Shown: positions 21,657 through 33,154, counted from the first letter of the stretch. The stretch: 37,949 bases of DNA from Nocardia cyriacigeorgica NBRC 100375 (GCF_000308555.1 NZ_BAFY01000050.1:1-37949), one strand, 5' to 3'. Notes: a model not told the origin generated them from the sequence alone. Translations and numbers: made by a program.

Positions 21657-22070
21657 CTACCGCACGGTGATGGTGCCGCGCATCTCCGGATGGATGGGGC
21701 ACAGGTAGCGGAACGTCCCGGCGGTGGTGAAGGTGTGGCTCCACTCGCCCTCGGTGAACAGCGGGCTGTTGATGCCCATCGCCTTGTCGCCGATGCCCTG
21801 CACGCCGTGCACGACGTCGTCGGAGAACTTCCAGGCGACGGTGTCGCCGACGGAGATGGTGAGGTCGGCGGGGGAGAACGTCATGTCGTCGACGTCGACG
21901 ACGACGGTCTGGGCCTGACCGTCGGCGGCGGGGGCGGAGGTGGCCGCCGAGATCGCGGTGGTTGTCGGCGTGGAGACGGATTCCTCGTCGGAGCCGCAGC
22001 CGGACAGTAGCGCCGCCGCGAGGACGAATCCGGTGGCGATGACGGTGGCGTGACGACGCGGCGTAGGCAT
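21657..22070 (-). CDS. Cupredoxin-like copper-binding lipoprotein
   Basis: The 137-residue protein has a lipoprotein signal (MPTPRRHATVIATGFVLAAA, then LLSGC with Cys25). After a Ser/Thr/Ala linker comes a plastocyanin-like domain: VVVDVDDMTFSPADLTISVGDTVAWKFSD. The type-1 copper ligands are present as His in DDVVHGVQ and Cys, His and Met in YLCPIHPEMRG. It is probably an exported electron carrier or copper-binding protein anchored to the membrane. TACGCT on the minus strand at 22084-22079 would start transcription about two bases before the ATG, overlapping the -10 of the divergent nnr. Longer frames upstream are antisense to nnr. Confidence 0.9.
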   Translation of the reverse strand: MPTPRRHATVIATGFVLAAALLSGCGSDEESVSTPTTTAISAATSAPAADGQAQTVVVDVDDMTFSPADLTISVGDTVAWKFSDDVVHGVQGIGDKAMGINSPLFTEGEWSHTFTTAGTFRYLCPIHPEMRGTITVR

Positions 22071-22078
22071 GATGATCA

Positions 22079-22088
22079 AGCGTAGTCT
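22079..22088. promoter_or_regulatory. Overlapping divergent -10 elements of nnr and the cupredoxin gene
   Basis: TAGTCT on the plus strand (22083-22088) suits nnr, with a 36-base leader carrying GTGGAGGTG. TACGCT on the minus strand (22084-22079) suits the cupredoxin gene. The two hexamers share two bases in a 60-base intergenic region. Both are pattern matches only. Confidence 0.4.
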
Positions 22089-22130
22089 GCGGAGGTCGCG
22101 GCCCGAGCAACCAGTGGAGGTGCGTGTCCG

Positions 22131-23567
22131 ATGTGTTCGCAGCGGGGTTATTACTCCGTCGACGCGGTCCGGGCGGCCGAGGCGGAGCTGTTCACCAGGG
22201 TCGCGGCCGGGGTGCCGATGCGGCGGGCGGCGTACGGGCTGGCGCTCGTCGTCGCAGGAGAATTGCGGGCCCGCACCGGAGGTGTGGCGGGCCGGTCGGT
22301 GACGCTGCTGGTCGGCTCGGGCGACAACGGCGGGGACGCGTTGTGGGCGGGGTCGTTCCTGCGGCGCCGCGGTGTGGCGGTCGAAGCGGTGTTGCTGAAA
22401 CCGGAGCGCGCTCATGCGGAAGGGCTCGCGGCGCTGCGCAAAGCCGGCGGCCGGGTGCGGACGGACGTGGGACGGCCGGACCTGGTGATCGACGGGATCG
22501 TTGGCATCTCCGGGCGCGGATCGCTGCGGCCGGACGCGGCAGCGATCGTGTCCCGGATCGAGGCGCCGATCATCGCGGCGGATCTGCCGAGCGGAGTCGA
22601 TCCCGACACCGGCGCGGTCGACGGTCCGGCGGTGCGGGCACAGGTGACCGTCGCCTTCGGCGCCTGCAAACCCGTGCACGCGCTGGCCGCGGATCGGTGC
22701 GGGCGAATCGAGTTGGTACCTATCGGGTTACGGCTACCCGAGCCCGGACTCGCCGCCCTCGAACCGCGCGAGATCGGGGCGAAGTGGCCGGTGCCGGGCG
22801 CGACCGACGACAAGTACAGCCAGGGCGTCACCGGCATCTGTGCCGGCAGTGCCGCGTACCCGGGTGCGGCGGTGCTGTGTACCGGGGCGGCCGTGGCGGC
22901 GACCTCCGGGATGGTGCGATACGCGGGCAGCGGCGCGGACGAGGTGCTCGCGCACTATCCGGAGGTGGTGGCAGCGCGCAATGTCGCACTTGCCGGCCGG
23001 GTCCAGTCCTGGGTGTTCGGCCCCGGATCGGGCACCGATGACGGCGCGTGGGCCCGGATGGCGCAGATCCTGTCCACCGACCTGCCCGTCGTGGTCGACG
23101 CCGACGGCCTGACGCTGCTCGCCGAGCATCCCGCCATGGTGCGCGACCGCACCGCACCGACGGTGCTGACCCCGCACGCCGGCGAATTCGCCCGCCTGAC
23201 CGGGCAGCCGCTGGGCGCCGATCGGGTCGCCGCGGTCGGTGAACTGGCCGAATCGTGGGGGGTGACGGTGCTGCTCAAGGGCCGCGCCACGCTGGTCGCC
23301 GAGCCCGGCAAGCCGATCCTGGTGAACGAGGCAGGCGGATCCTGGGCCGCGACGGCGGGTGCCGGTGACGTGCTGTCCGGTGTGATCGGCGCGCTGCTCG
23401 CCGCAGGCCGGGAGCCGGGCTGGGCCGCCGCCGCGGCCGCGCGAGTACACGCCCTGGCCGCCAACCTCGCCGCCGCCGAGGGACCGGCCCCCGCGCCGAT
23501 CTCGGCGACGCCGCTGCTCCATCACTTGCGGGCCGCGATCGGCACATTGCGCGCTGTGGCCGGCTGA
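22131..23567 (+). CDS. nnr: Bifunctional NAD(P)H-hydrate epimerase / dehydratase
   Basis: Nnr repairs hydrated NADH and NADPH: the N-terminal epimerase interconverts the two epimers and the C-terminal ADP/ATP-dependent dehydratase restores the coenzyme. The 478 residues align throughout with M. tuberculosis Rv3433c. Epimerase motifs include [13 protein letters not shown] and [11 protein letters not shown]. The dehydratase has [59 protein letters not shown] and the nucleotide loop [20 protein letters not shown]. The ATG at 22131 follows GGAGG by ten bases. It leads the nnr-alr region, with alr 98 bases further on. Confidence 0.95.
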   Translation: MCSQRGYYSVDAVRAAEAELFTRVAAGVPMRRAAYGLALVVAGELRARTGGVAGRSVTLLVGSGDNGGDALWAGSFLRRRGVAVEAVLLKPERAHAEGLAALRKAGGRVRTDVGRPDLVIDGIVGISGRGSLRPDAAAIVSRIEAPIIAADLPSGVDPDTGAVDGPAVRAQVTVAFGACKPVHALAADRCGRIELVPIGLRLPEPGLAALEPREIGAKWPVPGATDDKYSQGVTGICAGSAAYPGAAVLCTGAAVAATSGMVRYAGSGADEVLAHYPEVVAARNVALAGRVQSWVFGPGSGTDDGAWARMAQILSTDLPVVVDADGLTLLAEHPAMVRDRTAPTVLTPHAGEFARLTGQPLGADRVAAVGELAESWGVTVLLKGRATLVAEPGKPILVNEAGGSWAATAGAGDVLSGVIGALLAAGREPGWAAAAAARVHALAANLAAAEGPAPAPISATPLLHHLRAAIGTLRAVAG

Positions 23568-23665
23568 CGTTCGGCGGCACCCACGGGCCTTTGCCCTCGG
23601 CGTATGCCGAAGACCGGGGTGGTCGCCCGTCCCCGACGACCGCGTTGGTGGCAGGATCGGGAATC

Positions 23666-24796
23666 GTGAATGCGCAAGTGGAGACGGTCGTCGATCTGGA
23701 TGCCATCGCTCATAACGTGCGGATCCTGCGTGAACACGCCGGCGGCGCCGCGGTGATGATCGTGGTGAAGGCCGACGGCTACAACCATGGCGCGGTCGAG
23801 GTGGGGCGGGCCGCGCTGGCGGCGGGAGCGGCCGAGCTCGGCGTCACCACCATCAGCGAAGCGGTGCAGCTGCGCGAGGCCGGGATCACCGCGCCGATCC
23901 TGAGCTGGCTCAACAACTCCGACGCCGATTACGGCGCCGCGATCGCCGCCGATATCGAGATCGGCGTGTCCTCGCTGTCGCAGTTGCGCGGTGTCGAGGC
24001 CGCGGCGCGGCGGCTCGGGCGGACGGCGACGCTGACCCTCAAGGTCGACACCGGCCTCAACCGCAACGGCGTCTCGGTCACCGAATACCGTGACGTCCTC
24101 ACCGCGCTGCGTGGCCTCGTCGACGAGCAAGTGGTGCGCTTCCGCGCGATCTTCTCCCATCTCGCGCACGCCGACGAGCCGCACCATCCGATCATCGACG
24201 TCCAGCGCGACCGCTTCGTCGAGGCCATCGCCACCGCGAAGGAATACGGCCTGGAACCGGAGATCAGGCACCTGGCCAACTCGGCCGCCACGCTGACCCG
24301 CCCCGACCTCGCCTTCGACATGGTGCGCCCGGGCATCGCGGTCTACGGCCTGTCGCCGGTCCCGGAACTGGGCGATTTCGGTCTGCGCCCGGCCATGACC
24401 TTCCAAGCGCAGGTCTCGCTGATCAAACAGGTCGCCGCCGGTGAGGGTGTCTCCTACGGCCACGAATGGATCGCACCGCACGACACCACCGTCGCGCTCA
24501 TTCCCGCCGGATACGCCGACGGCGTCGCGCGCAAGCTCGGCGGGCGCTTCGAGGTCTGGGTGCGCGGTGCGCGCCGGCCCAGTATCGGGCGGGTGTGCAT
24601 GGATCAGTTGGTCGTCGACCTCGGCGAGAACCTCGACGGCGTCACCGAGGGCGACACCGCGGTCCTGTTCGGCACCGGCGAAAACGGACAACCACACGCC
24701 CAGGAATGGGCCGATCTGCTCGAGACCATCCACTACGAAGTGGTGTGCTCGCCCCGGGGCCGGGCGGTCCGGCGGTTCCGAGGCGGCCCGCGGTGA
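23666..24796 (+). CDS. alr: Alanine racemase
   Basis: Alr is a PLP enzyme that makes D-alanine for peptidoglycan. The GTG at 23666 gives 376 residues and the usual N-terminus ([17 protein letters not shown]). The PLP lysine is Lys35 in [10 protein letters not shown]; the Asn replaces the more common Gly of KADGYGHG. The catalytic tyrosine is in GVSYGHEW, and the substrate-domain block [18 protein letters not shown] is intact. The longer frame from 23591 adds 25 unrelated residues and was rejected. The stop overlaps the next start by GTGA (24793-24796), so alr and the following hydrolase are co-translated. Confidence 0.96.
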   Translation: MNAQVETVVDLDAIAHNVRILREHAGGAAVMIVVKADGYNHGAVEVGRAALAAGAAELGVTTISEAVQLREAGITAPILSWLNNSDADYGAAIAADIEIGVSSLSQLRGVEAAARRLGRTATLTLKVDTGLNRNGVSVTEYRDVLTALRGLVDEQVVRFRAIFSHLAHADEPHHPIIDVQRDRFVEAIATAKEYGLEPEIRHLANSAATLTRPDLAFDMVRPGIAVYGLSPVPELGDFGLRPAMTFQAQVSLIKQVAAGEGVSYGHEWIAPHDTTVALIPAGYADGVARKLGGRFEVWVRGARRPSIGRVCMDQLVVDLGENLDGVTEGDTAVLFGTGENGQPHAQEWADLLETIHYEVVCSPRGRAVRRFRGGPR

Positions 24797-25875
24797 CCAA
24801 ACGGAAAGTGACCGTCCTTCGTGGCGGTATGGCGACCGCGGGCCTGGTCGCGGCGTTGGCCGGAGTGCACGCGCTGCGCCGGGCGGGGGCGCGGGTGCTG
24901 GTGCCGGTGAGCCCGGACCCCTATCGCGGCGAGGACTTCTCGCTGATCGATGCCGACCCGGCCGACGAGGTCCTCGCCGACGACGGTGTAGCCCTGGCCA
25001 CCCGCGAATGCGGTCCCGCCGATGCCCCCGTCACCGTCGTCTTCGTACACGGCTTCTGCAACACCATGGAGTCGTTCCACTTCCAGCGTCGTCATCTCGA
25101 GCAGCGCTGGGGTCCGCGGGTGCGGATGGTGCTGTTCGATCTGCGCGGGCACGGGCGTTCGGGAGTGCCGGAGACCGACAGTTGCACGGTCCGTCAGCTC
25201 GGCCGCGACCTGGTGCGTGTCATCGAGGCGAAGGCGCCGGACGGGCCACTGGTGCTGGTCGGGCATTCGCTCGGCGGGATGGCGATCCTGGCCGCGGCGG
25301 CGCAGTATCCGCAACTGTTCGAGCAGCGGGTGGCGGGGGTGGCGTTGCTGTCGACGGCGGCGGCCGAAGTGGCCAGTGCGGGGCTGGGCCAGCTGTTGCG
25401 CAATCCCACCGTCGACGGTTTCCGGATGGCGGTGCACACCGCGCCGGCGCTGGTGCAGACCGGGCGGATGACGGCCAAGCATGTCATCGCGCCGATCCTG
25501 CACGTCAGCTCCTTCCACGGCTCGGTGAGCCCGACCCTGTCGCGGTTCGCCACCCTGATGATCGACCGCACTCCCGTGGAGACGATCGTCAAGTTCCTGA
25601 AGGCGATCGAGCTGCACGACGAATCGGCCGCGCTGCCGGTGCTCGCCGATATCCCGGTGCTGATCATGGGCGGCAAACACGATCTGGTGATCCCGTTCCG
25701 CAACTCCCGCGCGCTCGCCCGTGAGCTGCCGCGGGCCGAACTCGTGGAGCTGCCGGAAGCCGCGCACATGCCGCAACTGCAGTTCGCCGATCTGGTCGAC
25801 GCCGCCCTGGACCGGCTGCTGCTGCGCGCGGGCGTCGTCGCCGCGACCGACACACCGGAGGTGGCCGATGACTGA
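24793..25875 (+). CDS. Alpha/beta hydrolase
   Basis: From the GTG at 24793 the protein has 360 residues. An N-terminal hydrophobic segment ([20 protein letters not shown]) could be a signal anchor. The hydrolase domain has the oxyanion block [28 protein letters not shown], the nucleophile elbow [11 protein letters not shown] with Ser, the acid in [10 protein letters not shown] and the His in EAAHMPQLQ; a complete triad. The cap region (about 215-275) is helical. Homologues sit between alr and tsaE in several actinobacteria, but not in M. tuberculosis as far as I recall. Substrate unknown; a lipid or ester role is a guess. It overlaps alr by four bases and tsaE by eight. Confidence 0.9.
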   Translation: MTKRKVTVLRGGMATAGLVAALAGVHALRRAGARVLVPVSPDPYRGEDFSLIDADPADEVLADDGVALATRECGPADAPVTVVFVHGFCNTMESFHFQRRHLEQRWGPRVRMVLFDLRGHGRSGVPETDSCTVRQLGRDLVRVIEAKAPDGPLVLVGHSLGGMAILAAAAQYPQLFEQRVAGVALLSTAAAEVASAGLGQLLRNPTVDGFRMAVHTAPALVQTGRMTAKHVIAPILHVSSFHGSVSPTLSRFATLMIDRTPVETIVKFLKAIELHDESAALPVLADIPVLIMGGKHDLVIPFRNSRALARELPRAELVELPEAAHMPQLQFADLVDAALDRLLLRAGVVAATDTPEVADD

Positions 25876-26341
25876 ACACCGACGCACCCTGCCCACCGTG
25901 GCCGACACCGAAGCACTCGGCCGGGAACTCGCCGCGGGTCTGGTCGCGGGCGATCTGGTGGTGCTCGACGGTCCGCTCGGCGCGGGCAAGACCGCGCTGA
26001 CCCGAGGCATCGCCGACGGGCTCGGCGTACAGGGGCGGGTCAGCTCGCCGACGTTCATCATCGCGCGCAGGCACCGCGCCGGCGAGCGCCGCGGTGCGGC
26101 TCCGGTGGCGCTGGTGCACGTCGACGCCTACCGGCTCGGCGGCGGGCTGGACGAGCTCGACGCCCTCGACCTCGACACCGATCTGCATGACGCGGTGGTC
26201 GTCGTCGAATGGGGTGGCGGCGTCGTCGAGCACCTCACCGACCGTCATCTGCGGGTGCGGCTGGCCCGCGAACCGGAGTCGGAGGTGCGTGTCGCGACCT
26301 GGGAATGGATCAAGCGCTCGGCCGATCCCGCGGAAGGCTAG
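25868..26341 (+). CDS. tsaE: tRNA t6A biosynthesis ATPase TsaE
   Basis: TsaE is the ATPase that resets the TsaBD complex during synthesis of threonylcarbamoyladenosine at position 37 of ANN-decoding tRNAs. The 157-residue protein has the P-loop DGPLGAGKTALTRGIADGLG, the SSPTFIIARRH switch block and the VHVDAYRLGGGLDELDALDLD and VVVVEWGGGV motifs of the family. The ATG at 25868 overlaps the upstream hydrolase by eight bases. TsaB, RimI and TsaD follow in the same order as in M. tuberculosis. TsaC, needed for the first step, is not in the window. Confidence 0.96.
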   Translation: MTEHRRTLPTVADTEALGRELAAGLVAGDLVVLDGPLGAGKTALTRGIADGLGVQGRVSSPTFIIARRHRAGERRGAAPVALVHVDAYRLGGGLDELDALDLDTDLHDAVVVVEWGGGVVEHLTDRHLRVRLAREPESEVRVATWEWIKRSADPAEG

Positions 26342-26441
26342 CGGCCTACTCGAGCCACCGGCGGCGGTGGTTCGGACACCCGCGGCTGCCCGGCAGGGCT
26401 GTGACGTGGGCAACCTCGCCGGAGGCACGCGCACACGGCTG

Positions 26442-26472
26442 CGCGCCGCGACCCTCATGGCTGCGCGGCGCG
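26442..26472 (+). terminator. Hairpin between tsaE and tsaB
   Basis: CGCGCCGCG (26442-26450) and CGCGGCGCG (26464-26472) form a perfect 9-bp stem with a 13-base loop. It lies 100 bases after the tsaE stop and just before a candidate tsaB promoter, so it may separate two transcripts. Confidence 0.4.
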
Positions 26473-26486
26473 TGGGGACCAACCGG

Positions 26487-26492
26487 TATCGT
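26487..26492 (+). promoter_or_regulatory. Candidate -10 (TATCGT) for tsaB
   Basis: TATCGT lies ten bases before the ATG at 26503, predicting a start of transcription near 26499 and a leader of only about four bases. No RBS is seen before the ATG, which agrees with leaderless or near-leaderless expression and supports this start codon. Confidence 0.5.
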
Positions 26493-26502
26493 TGGGCCAA
26501 TC

Positions 26503-27225
26503 ATGCTTGTACTTGCTGTCGACACCGCGACGCCCGCCGTTACAGCGGGATTGGTGGAATTGGAGCAGTCCGCGGCCGGTGCCGAGGCACCGGCCGACGT
26601 GCGCACCATCGCCGTCCGGGTGCGGGTCGACGCCCGCGCCCACGCCGAGGTGCTCACCCCGCAGATCCTCGAATGCCTCACCGAGGCAGGGCGATCCAGG
26701 ACCGATATCGCGGCCGTTGTGGTCGGCGTCGGCCCAGGACCGTTCACCGGATTACGGGTCGGCATGGCCACCGCGGCCGCCTTCGGTGACGCCCTCGGCA
26801 TCCCGGTGTACGGCGTGTGCAGCCTCGACGCCATCGCCGCCGACGGCGCCCGCGACCTTGCTCCAGGAGCGGAGCTGCTCGTGGTCACGGACGCGCGCCG
26901 CCGGGAGGTGTACTCGGCGCGCTACCGCGAGGACGTGCCGTGGACGCTCGGTGGCATCGGCCGTCGGGTCGCAGGCCCCGAGGTCGGCAAGCCGGCCGAG
27001 CTGGACACCGAGAAGGCCACCGTCATCGCGGGCTCGGCCTCCCACGTCGACCTGTTCGACCTGCCGGTGCTTCCGGTGGAGACGCCGTCACCGGCCGGTC
27101 TGGTCCGGGTCGCCGCACCGCAGGTGCTGGCGCGGGCCGTGCCGGAACCGCTGGTCCCGCTGTATCTGCGCAGGCCCGACGCGGTCGAGCAGAGCTACCG
27201 CACCCTCGATCGGACAGGGGCGTAG
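26503..27225 (+). CDS. tsaB: tRNA t6A biosynthesis protein TsaB
   Basis: TsaB is the non-catalytic ASKHA-fold partner of TsaD in t6A synthesis. The 240-residue protein starts MLVLAVDTATPAVTAGLVE. It has HAEVLTPQILECL and the family signature VVGVGPGPFTGLRVGMATAAAFG, then VCSLDAIAAD and DARRREVYSARY. The C-terminus carries VPLYLRRPDAVE, the usual tail. The frame extends upstream to 26209 but those codons are antisense-like and GC-skewed out of phase. rimI starts two bases after its stop. Confidence 0.95.
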   Translation: MLVLAVDTATPAVTAGLVELEQSAAGAEAPADVRTIAVRVRVDARAHAEVLTPQILECLTEAGRSRTDIAAVVVGVGPGPFTGLRVGMATAAAFGDALGIPVYGVCSLDAIAADGARDLAPGAELLVVTDARRREVYSARYREDVPWTLGGIGRRVAGPEVGKPAELDTEKATVIAGSASHVDLFDLPVLPVETPSPAGLVRVAAPQVLARAVPEPLVPLYLRRPDAVEQSYRTLDRTGA

Positions 27226-27227
27226 CC

Positions 27228-27743
27228 GTGGGCATCCGCATCGAACCGATGACGGTCGCCGATATCGACCGCTGCGTGGAACTCGAGCAACTGCTGTTCC
27301 CCGAAGACGATCCGTGGCACGCGGTGTCGTTCCGGTCGGAGCTCGCGGCAGGCCACAACCGCTACATCACCGCCCGCGACGAGGACGGCCAGATGGTCGG
27401 CTACGCGGGCATCGCCCTGCTCGGCGACAACGAGCATCCGGAGGCCGAGGTGCACACCATCGGTGTCGACCCGCAATGCCATCGCGCGGGTATCGGCACG
27501 AAGCTGCTGGAAGCGCTGCTGGCCGAGGCCGGGGCGCGCGGTGGGCCGGTGTTCCTCGAGGTGCGCACCGACAACGCCGCGGCCATCGCGCTCTACGCCA
27601 AGCACGGCTTCCACATCATCGGCCTGCGCAAGAACTACTACCACCCCAGCGGCGCCGACGCCTACACCATGCGCAGGCCCGCGTTGTCGTCGGCGGGCGC
27701 GCAGTGGGGCGAGGCTAATCGACCGGATGAGGTGCTGTCGTGA
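27228..27743 (+). CDS. rimI: Ribosomal protein S18-alanine N-acetyltransferase
   Basis: RimI is a GNAT enzyme that acetylates the N-terminal alanine of ribosomal protein S18. The GTG at 27228 gives 171 residues starting [20 protein letters not shown]. The GNAT core has [39 protein letters not shown], the acetyl-CoA loop [14 protein letters not shown] (a variant of the usual Q/RxxGxG/A), [21 protein letters not shown] and the final [14 protein letters not shown]. Its place between tsaB and tsaD is the conserved actinobacterial order. The stop overlaps tsaD by GTGA. Confidence 0.94.
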   Translation: MGIRIEPMTVADIDRCVELEQLLFPEDDPWHAVSFRSELAAGHNRYITARDEDGQMVGYAGIALLGDNEHPEAEVHTIGVDPQCHRAGIGTKLLEALLAEAGARGGPVFLEVRTDNAAAIALYAKHGFHIIGLRKNYYHPSGADAYTMRRPALSSAGAQWGEANRPDEVLS

Positions 27744-28783
27744 TCGTCATGGGTATCGAGAGTTCCTGCGACGAAACCGGTGTCGGCATCGTGCGGCGCC
27801 ACCCGGACGGCACATGTGAACTGCTGGCCGACGAGGTGGCCTCGAGCGTCGACCAGCACGCCCGTTTCGGCGGTGTGGTGCCCGAGATCGCCTCGCGCGC
27901 GCATCTGGAGGCCATCGTGCCCGCGATGCGGCGGGCGTTGTCGAGTGCGGGCATCGTCGCCCCCGACGCTCTCGCGGTCACCATCGGCCCCGGACTCGCC
28001 GGTGCGCTGCTGGTGGGAGTCGCCGCCGCCAAGGCCTACGCCGCGGCCTGGGATGTGCCGTTCTACGCGCTCAACCACCTCGGCGGGCACGTCGCGGTCG
28101 ACACGCTCGAACACGGTCCCATGCCGCCGTGCGTGGCGCTGCTCGTATCGGGCGGGCACACGCACCTGCTGCACGTCACCGATCTGGCGGAGCCGATCGT
28201 GGAGTTGGGCAGCACCGTCGACGACGCGGCGGGCGAGGCGTTCGACAAGGTCGCGCGGCTGCTCGGCCTCGGCTTCCCGGGCGGCCCCGCGCTGGACGCG
28301 GCCGCCCGCTCCGGCGACCCGAAGGCCATCGCGTTCCCGCGCGGCATGACCGGCCCACGCGATCCCCGCTACGACTTCTCGTTCTCCGGGTTGAAGACCG
28401 CGGTGGCCCGCTATGTCGAGGCGGCGCAACGCGATGGGGTGGCGACCGAGGACCTGCCGATCCCGGATATCGCGGCCTCGTTCCAGGAGGCGGTCGCCGA
28501 CGTGCTCACCATGAAGGCCGTGCGCGCAGCGCAGGACGTCGGCGTCGGCACGCTGGTGCTCGGCGGCGGTGCGACGGCCAATTCCCGGATCCGGTCGCTG
28601 GCCGAAGAGCGTTGCGCGGCGGCGGGTTTGGAGCTGCGGGTGCCCAAGCCGCGGTTGTGCACCGACAACGGGGTGATGATCGCGGCGCTGGGCGCCCACG
28701 TGATCGCGGGGGGAGCGCAGCCCTCGCCGTTGACCGTGGCGACCGATCCGGGGCTGCCGGTGTCGGTCAGTCAGGTGTCCTGA
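27740..28783 (+). CDS. tsaD: tRNA N6-adenosine threonylcarbamoyltransferase TsaD
   Basis: TsaD transfers the threonylcarbamoyl group to A37 of tRNA, working with TsaB and TsaE. The 347 residues begin [18 protein letters not shown], the family start. Metal-binding histidines are in NHLGGHVAV (HxxxH) and the metal Asp in CTDNGVMIA. Other hallmarks are [62 protein letters not shown] and [12 protein letters not shown]. The GTG start overlaps the rimI stop by four bases. It ends 50 bases before the convergent Hsp70-like gene, with no clear terminator between. Confidence 0.97.
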   Translation: MIVMGIESSCDETGVGIVRRHPDGTCELLADEVASSVDQHARFGGVVPEIASRAHLEAIVPAMRRALSSAGIVAPDALAVTIGPGLAGALLVGVAAAKAYAAAWDVPFYALNHLGGHVAVDTLEHGPMPPCVALLVSGGHTHLLHVTDLAEPIVELGSTVDDAAGEAFDKVARLLGLGFPGGPALDAAARSGDPKAIAFPRGMTGPRDPRYDFSFSGLKTAVARYVEAAQRDGVATEDLPIPDIAASFQEAVADVLTMKAVRAAQDVGVGTLVLGGGATANSRIRSLAEERCAAAGLELRVPKPRLCTDNGVMIAALGAHVIAGGAQPSPLTVATDPGLPVSVSQVS

Positions 28784-28833
28784 GGCGCATTCGCTGCCTG
28801 TGTCCTGGGCGCACCCGGTGTATGCCGGCTCGC

Positions 28834-30405
28834 TCAGTGCGCAGGTGCGGTCGGCTGCCCGTCCGATGATCCTGTGCCGGCCCGGGGGATCGGCACGCGG
28901 CCCTGCGCGGGTGCCTGAGCCGGTGGACCGCTCGGCCGTACGGTGGTCGGCGCGGCACCCGGTGTCGGTGTGCCGCTGGGGGTCGGCGCTGTGTCGGCGC
29001 CTTCGCGGCCCGTCTCGGGAGCGGCCCCCGAACCCGATGGCGCGGTGGTGCTGGGCGGGAACAGCGGGCCGAGCAGCTCGGGCAGCTCCGGGAACGGGAT
29101 GGACGGCAGGTTCGGGTCGGGACGCAACGTCGGCTGGGTGGACGAGGGGCGCGACGTGGTCGGTGCGACACCGGTGGTGCTCGGCACCTGATCGGGGCTG
29201 GGGCTCGGGGCGATGGTGGTGCCGGTGGGACGGACCGGGTTTTCACGCTCGCCGTCGGTGGTGGCGCTGCCGGGGACCGCGGGCGGGTAGGACGTCATCG
29301 TCGGCGGTAGCTCGGTGCTGCTGGTGGTGCCCGCGGGGGAGACCTCCTCGCCGGAGGTCGGGGCGAGCGCCTTTACCCCGTACCCGATGACCAGCCCGAC
29401 GACGACGATCGCACCGGCCAGCGTGCCGACGACCTTGGTGAAGGTCCCCACCGGCGCGTCCGAGGCGAGCGCGGCGACCGCGCCCGCGGCGGGCTGGGTC
29501 TCATCGGCGACCAGGGCGGCGCCCTTGGCGATGACGGCGTCCGGATCCGGGACGGTGAGCACCGGGATGTCGAGTTCGTGCTGGAGGGTGTCGACCACCG
29601 CGGGAACGTTGGCGCCGCCGCCGATGACGCACACCGCTTCCGGGCGCTCGGGTGCGCGCCCGAAGGTGACCGCGGTGAAGGCGGCCAACTCGCGCAGCTG
29701 ATCGGCGATCAGTTCTTCGAAATCGGTGCGGGTGAGCTTGAGTGGGCGCCCGGCCACGTGGTCGATGGTGACCGCAGGCGCGACGGACAGGTGCTCCTTG
29801 GCGGCGCGGCCCCGGTTGGTGAGCATGGTCCGGTTGGGGCGGGTGCCGCGGCGGGCGTAATGGGCGTCGACCAGATGGTGGTAGATGAGTTCGTCGATGG
29901 CGTTGCCGCTGACGGTGGTGGTGCGCGCCGAATGCAGTACGGTGCCGTCGGCCTGGGTGGCGACGGTGACGGTGACCCCGGACGCGCCCATGTCGACCAG
30001 CGCGACGGTGCGGTACCGGTCGACCAGGCCGGTATGGCGTAGGTAGGCGAGCGCGGCGGTGGCCTCCGGCACCAGCTGGAGCTCGTGCTGCTTGCCGGTG
30101 GCCGAGCGGATGGCCTGGGCCTGGGCCTTGCTGCGGTAGGCGACCGCGACGGCGGTCGGCGGGCTGCTCAGCGCCGCGTCGAGCTCGAAGGCCTTGGTGC
30201 CCGCGTAGCCCGTATCGTGCGGATGGGTCGTCGGCAGCTGGGTGGTCATCAGCTCGATCGACGAGGCGACCAGATCGCCGAGATCGGAATGGGCGTCGGC
30301 CGACACCACGCGGTAGTCGAAGCTTTGGGCTCCGTTGCCTGCGGTGGCGACGAGCGCCGAGCACACCACCTCGTTCCCGGCGGAGATACCGAGGGATGTT
30401 CGCAT
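28834..30405 (-). CDS. Membrane-anchored Hsp70-like ATPase-domain protein
   Basis: From the ATG at 30405 (RBS GGGAGG) the protein has 523 residues. Residues 1-300 form an actin/Hsp70-like ATPase domain: LGISAGNEVV at the first phosphate loop (diverged from the DnaK DLGTT), VPEATAALAYL (about 112-122), the second phosphate loop LVDMGASGVTV (about 137-145) and adenosine loop CVIGGGANVPAVVDTL. The DnaK substrate-binding domain is missing. Instead one membrane helix (about 323-345) is followed by a Pro/Thr/Ser-rich extracytoplasmic tail of about 175 residues. The weak first loop leaves ATP hydrolysis uncertain. Such proteins occur in actinobacteria without known function. It is divergent from groES, 594 bases apart. 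Confidence 0.85.
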   Translation of the reverse strand: MRTSLGISAGNEVVCSALVATAGNGAQSFDYRVVSADAHSDLGDLVASSIELMTTQLPTTHPHDTGYAGTKAFELDAALSSPPTAVAVAYRSKAQAQAIRSATGKQHELQLVPEATAALAYLRHTGLVDRYRTVALVDMGASGVTVTVATQADGTVLHSARTTTVSGNAIDELIYHHLVDAHYARRGTRPNRTMLTNRGRAAKEHLSVAPAVTIDHVAGRPLKLTRTDFEELIADQLRELAAFTAVTFGRAPERPEAVCVIGGGANVPAVVDTLQHELDIPVLTVPDPDAVIAKGAALVADETQPAAGAVAALASDAPVGTFTKVVGTLAGAIVVVGLVIGYGVKALAPTSGEEVSPAGTTSSTELPPTMTSYPPAVPGSATTDGERENPVRPTGTTIAPSPSPDQVPSTTGVAPTTSRPSSTQPTLRPDPNLPSIPFPELPELLGPLFPPSTTAPSGSGAAPETGREGADTAPTPSGTPTPGAAPTTVRPSGPPAQAPAQGRVPIPRAGTGSSDGQPTAPAH

Positions 30406-30804
30406 GTTCACCTCCCTTCGAGCGGATGGTCCTGGTGTCGGGCGACCATCTCGAATGGACTCCCGGAGCACCGTGTGGATGACGATCGAACCGGGTTCGC
30501 TATCCGGGGCCGTCTCGTTGCCTGGTGGGCGCCGGGACGGGTGGATCAGGTGTTGCTTGGCTCTTCTGTGCAGCTGGCCGGATCGTTCGTGACGGCCTGT
30601 CGTTCGCCGGGACGCCGGTTCGTGATGAACCCGGCGGCCGCCGAGCGACCGTCGTCCATACTGTCACAATCCGTTATCCGAACGTTACAGATTTTGTGAA
30701 GTAATAGGAAGCCCTCGAGGCCGGGGGCGCGCCGAATGTATAGATCGGCCCTGCGCTGCGGCGATGACTGTGATGACGATCCGGCGAATTGGCACAGCCC
30801 GCCC
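30406..30804. other. Intergenic region between the Hsp70-like gene and the groES promoter
   Basis: No gene is supported here. Around 30660-30710 the sequence becomes AT-richer, with an imperfect symmetry TCACAA (30664-30669) and TTGTGA (30694-30699), 24 bases apart. This may be the promoter or regulator-binding region of the Hsp70-like gene, which would then have a leader of about 250 bases. The evidence is weak. Confidence 0.3.
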
Positions 30805-30811
30805 TTGAGCG

Positions 30812-30838
30812 CTGGCACTCTCGTGTATAGAGTGCTAG
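30812..30838 (+). promoter_or_regulatory. CIRCE operator (HrcA-binding) over the groESL promoter
   Basis: CTGGCACTC, nine bases, then GAGTGCTAG matches the CIRCE consensus (TTAGCACTC-N9-GAGTGCTAA) except at the outer positions. The heat-shock repressor HrcA binds this element. A probable -35 (TTGAGC, 30805-30810) and -10 (TATAGA, 30826-30831) flank and overlap it, so HrcA binding would block polymerase. The leader to groES is about 160 bases. Confidence 0.92.
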
Positions 30839-30999
30839 TGGCGCTGTGTGATGTGTGTGCCAGTGCCAGTTCGACTACTGAGCAGGTCCCGGCACCCGCG
30901 ACGACGGGGCTGTGCGCAGGCGTCGGCATCGTGACCGAACCGATGGTCCGGGACAACAGTCCCGGACGACCGTTATCCCCTGAAAGTGGAGGGCTCAAC

Positions 31000-31302
31000 G
31001 TGGCGAGCGTGAACATCAAGCCGCTCGAGGACAAGATCCTCGTCCAGGCCAACGAGGCCGAGACGACGACGGCCTCCGGCCTGGTCATCCCGGACACGGC
31101 GAAGGAAAAGCCGCAGGAGGGCACCGTTGTCGCCGTCGGCCCCGGCCGGTGGGATGAGGATGGCGAGAAGCGCATCCCGCTGGATGTCCAGGAGGGCGAC
31201 ACCGTCATCTACAGCAAGTACGGCGGCACCGAGATCAAGTACCAGGGTGAGGAATACCTGATCCTGTCCGCGCGCGACGTGCTGGCTGTCGTCAGCAAGT
31301 AA
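31000..31302 (+). CDS. groES: Co-chaperonin GroES
   Basis: GroES is the heptameric lid of the GroEL folding chamber. The GTG at 31000 follows GTGGAGGG and gives 100 residues, the same length as the mycobacterial protein and nearly identical to it: [20 protein letters not shown], the mobile loop [21 protein letters not shown], and [15 protein letters not shown] at the end. Expression is predicted to be HrcA/CIRCE controlled. groEL1 follows after 105 bases. Confidence 0.98.
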   Translation: MASVNIKPLEDKILVQANEAETTTASGLVIPDTAKEKPQEGTVVAVGPGRWDEDGEKRIPLDVQEGDTVIYSKYGGTEIKYQGEEYLILSARDVLAVVSK

Positions 31303-31377
31303 GTCATCGCTGCGCATGGCGTTCCGCCCCGGTGTCGACCGCTGACCCCGGGGCGGAGTGCGTTCCGCGCACTGTGA

Positions 31378-33015
<1,638 letters not shown>

Positions 33016-33046
33016 CAGGCAGGCCGCGGCCTTCGGGTTGATCGAG

Positions 33047-33082
33047 CGGACCGTTCATGTCCCCGCGGACGTGAACGGTCCG
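33047..33082. terminator. Bidirectional terminator between groEL1 and the anti-sigma gene
   Basis: CGGACCGTTCA (33047-33057) pairs with TGAACGGTCCG (33072-33082). Inside, GTCC (33059-33062) and GGAC (33067-33070) extend the stem around CCGC, with one T-G pair between. It is followed on the plus strand by the pyrimidine-rich TTCGTCTTT. It lies 31 bases after groEL1 and 72 bases after the convergent anti-sigma stop. Confidence 0.8.
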
Positions 33083-33154
33083 TTCGTCTTTCGACCGTTC
33101 GAGCGCGGGACGCGGGATACCGCAAGAGAATCCGGGCCGACGCCCGGGAAGAAG

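Noticed and set aside
17720..30681. Shared 10-mer CGTTATCCGA at 17720 and 30672 as a common regulator site
   Set aside because: A chance match of ten bases is not improbable in 38 kb on two strands and neither copy is palindromic.
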